5,251 nucleotides of DNA from an uncultured Pseudomonadaceae bacterium (lineage in GTDB: Bacteria; Pseudomonadota; Gammaproteobacteria; Pseudomonadales; Pseudomonadaceae): positions 1 through 5,251 of the forward strand of contig CANRHT010000285.1 in assembly GCA_947630465.1 (NCBI GenBank). Direction: 5' to 3'. A model generated the notes under the pieces. That model saw nothing but the letters and a program-made list of their open reading frames with translations, ran no database searches and was not told the DNA's origin. Shown piece after piece: positions 5,124-5,251 of the stretch; positions within the stretch are counted from its first letter, which is position 1; each line of letters opens with the position of its first letter. Made by a program: the position numbers and the translations under genes.

Positions 5124-5176
5124 ATTTTAAAAAAATTCAGTTAAAAAATCGAATTATAATTTTCTAGGTTAAACTA
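5124..5176 (+). other. A/T-rich spacer after the operon, ending in the IS982 target duplication
   Basis: It is short and A/T-rich, with a 10-bp palindrome AATTATAATT (5152-5161). There is no G/C stem followed by a T run, so no convincing intrinsic terminator was found. Without the IS, this spacer would run directly into the non-coding region at 1556. Confidence 0.5.
5170..5176. repeat. 7-bp target-site duplication of IS982 (copy before the left end)
   Basis: TAAACTA directly abuts ACCCGAATC and is identical to 1549-1555, just beyond the other IS end. Together they mark one insertion event on a circular molecule. Confidence 0.75.
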
Positions 5177-5251
5177 ACCCGAATCATGGATAAGACATTC
5201 AGTTGAAAAAAAAGATGACTGCGTTGATAAGTGAGTTACCACACAAACTAT
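5177..5251 (+). mobile_element. 5' end of an IS982-family element, cut by the window edge
   Basis: It begins with an 18-bp terminal repeat (5177-5194, ACCCGAATCATGGATAAG) that exactly inverts the one at 1531-1548, so this is the left end of the same IS type in the same orientation. Matching 7-bp duplications suggest it is the same copy as at 1-1548, across the circle junction. Confidence 0.8.
5215..5251 (+). CDS. Putative N-terminus of the IS982 transposase (partial)
   Basis: ATG 5215 opens a frame, MTALISELPHKL, that runs off the window, 20 nt after the terminal repeat and behind an A-rich, G-poor stretch (AAAAAAAAG). With 76 codons at 1-229 and 99 after the IS630, about 105-110 residues would be missing for a family-typical length near 290-300. 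It is too short to recognise on its own. The call rests on position. Confidence 0.45.
   Translation, partial: MTALISELPHKL

Noticed and set aside
1..5251. Composite transposon with IS982 copies at both ends
   Set aside because: The inner flanks of the two IS ends carry the same 7-bp duplication, which points to a single copy on a circle rather than two copies carrying cargo.

Overview
The window looks like most of a small, AT-rich plasmid from Acinetobacter or a close Moraxellaceae relative. The evidence is a Rep_3-type replication initiator whose N-terminus I recognise from Acinetobacter plasmids, 22-bp iterons just upstream of it, and IS982- and IS630-type insertion sequences of the kind common on such plasmids. 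The host is inferred from protein style, not from a search.

Layout. 1-1548: the 3' part of an IS982-family element (transposase on +), split by a complete 993-bp IS630-family element (230-1222, transposase on -) in a TA target. 1549-1858: non-coding DNA with a strong hairpin, a wide 10-bp inverted repeat, and an AT-rich repeat tract that is probably where the origin melts. 1859-1956: four exact 22-bp iterons plus a 10-bp partial fifth. 1953-2027: probable operator and promoter of rep. 2028-2963: rep. 2964-3142: spacer with an extended -10 promoter. 3143-5123: a two-gene operon with an 11-nt overlap, encoding an SMC/ABC-type AAA ATPase (470 aa) and an unrecognised 192-aa protein. 5177-5251: the 5' end of an IS982-family element with the same terminal repeat as the copy at 1531-1548.

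The IS982 ends at the two edges carry matching 18-bp terminal inverted repeats. The plasmid DNA outside them carries the same 7-bp direct repeat (TAAACTA at 1549-1555 and 5170-5176). That is the footprint of one insertion into a circle. I infer one IS982 copy spanning the window edges, with roughly 0.3-0.4 kb of it missing, rather than a composite transposon.

Function. Rep, the iterons and the AT-rich tract form a self-sufficient theta-type replicon. No relaxase, partition gene or recognisable toxin-antitoxin pair is present. The only cargo is the ATPase plus small-protein operon. Its architecture (Walker A, ABC-like signature, Walker B, H-loop, no visible nuclease domain, tightly coupled small partner) resembles two-component ATPase/effector anti-phage or plasmid-competition systems. 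I cannot place it in a named system, and it is the best candidate for undescribed biology here.
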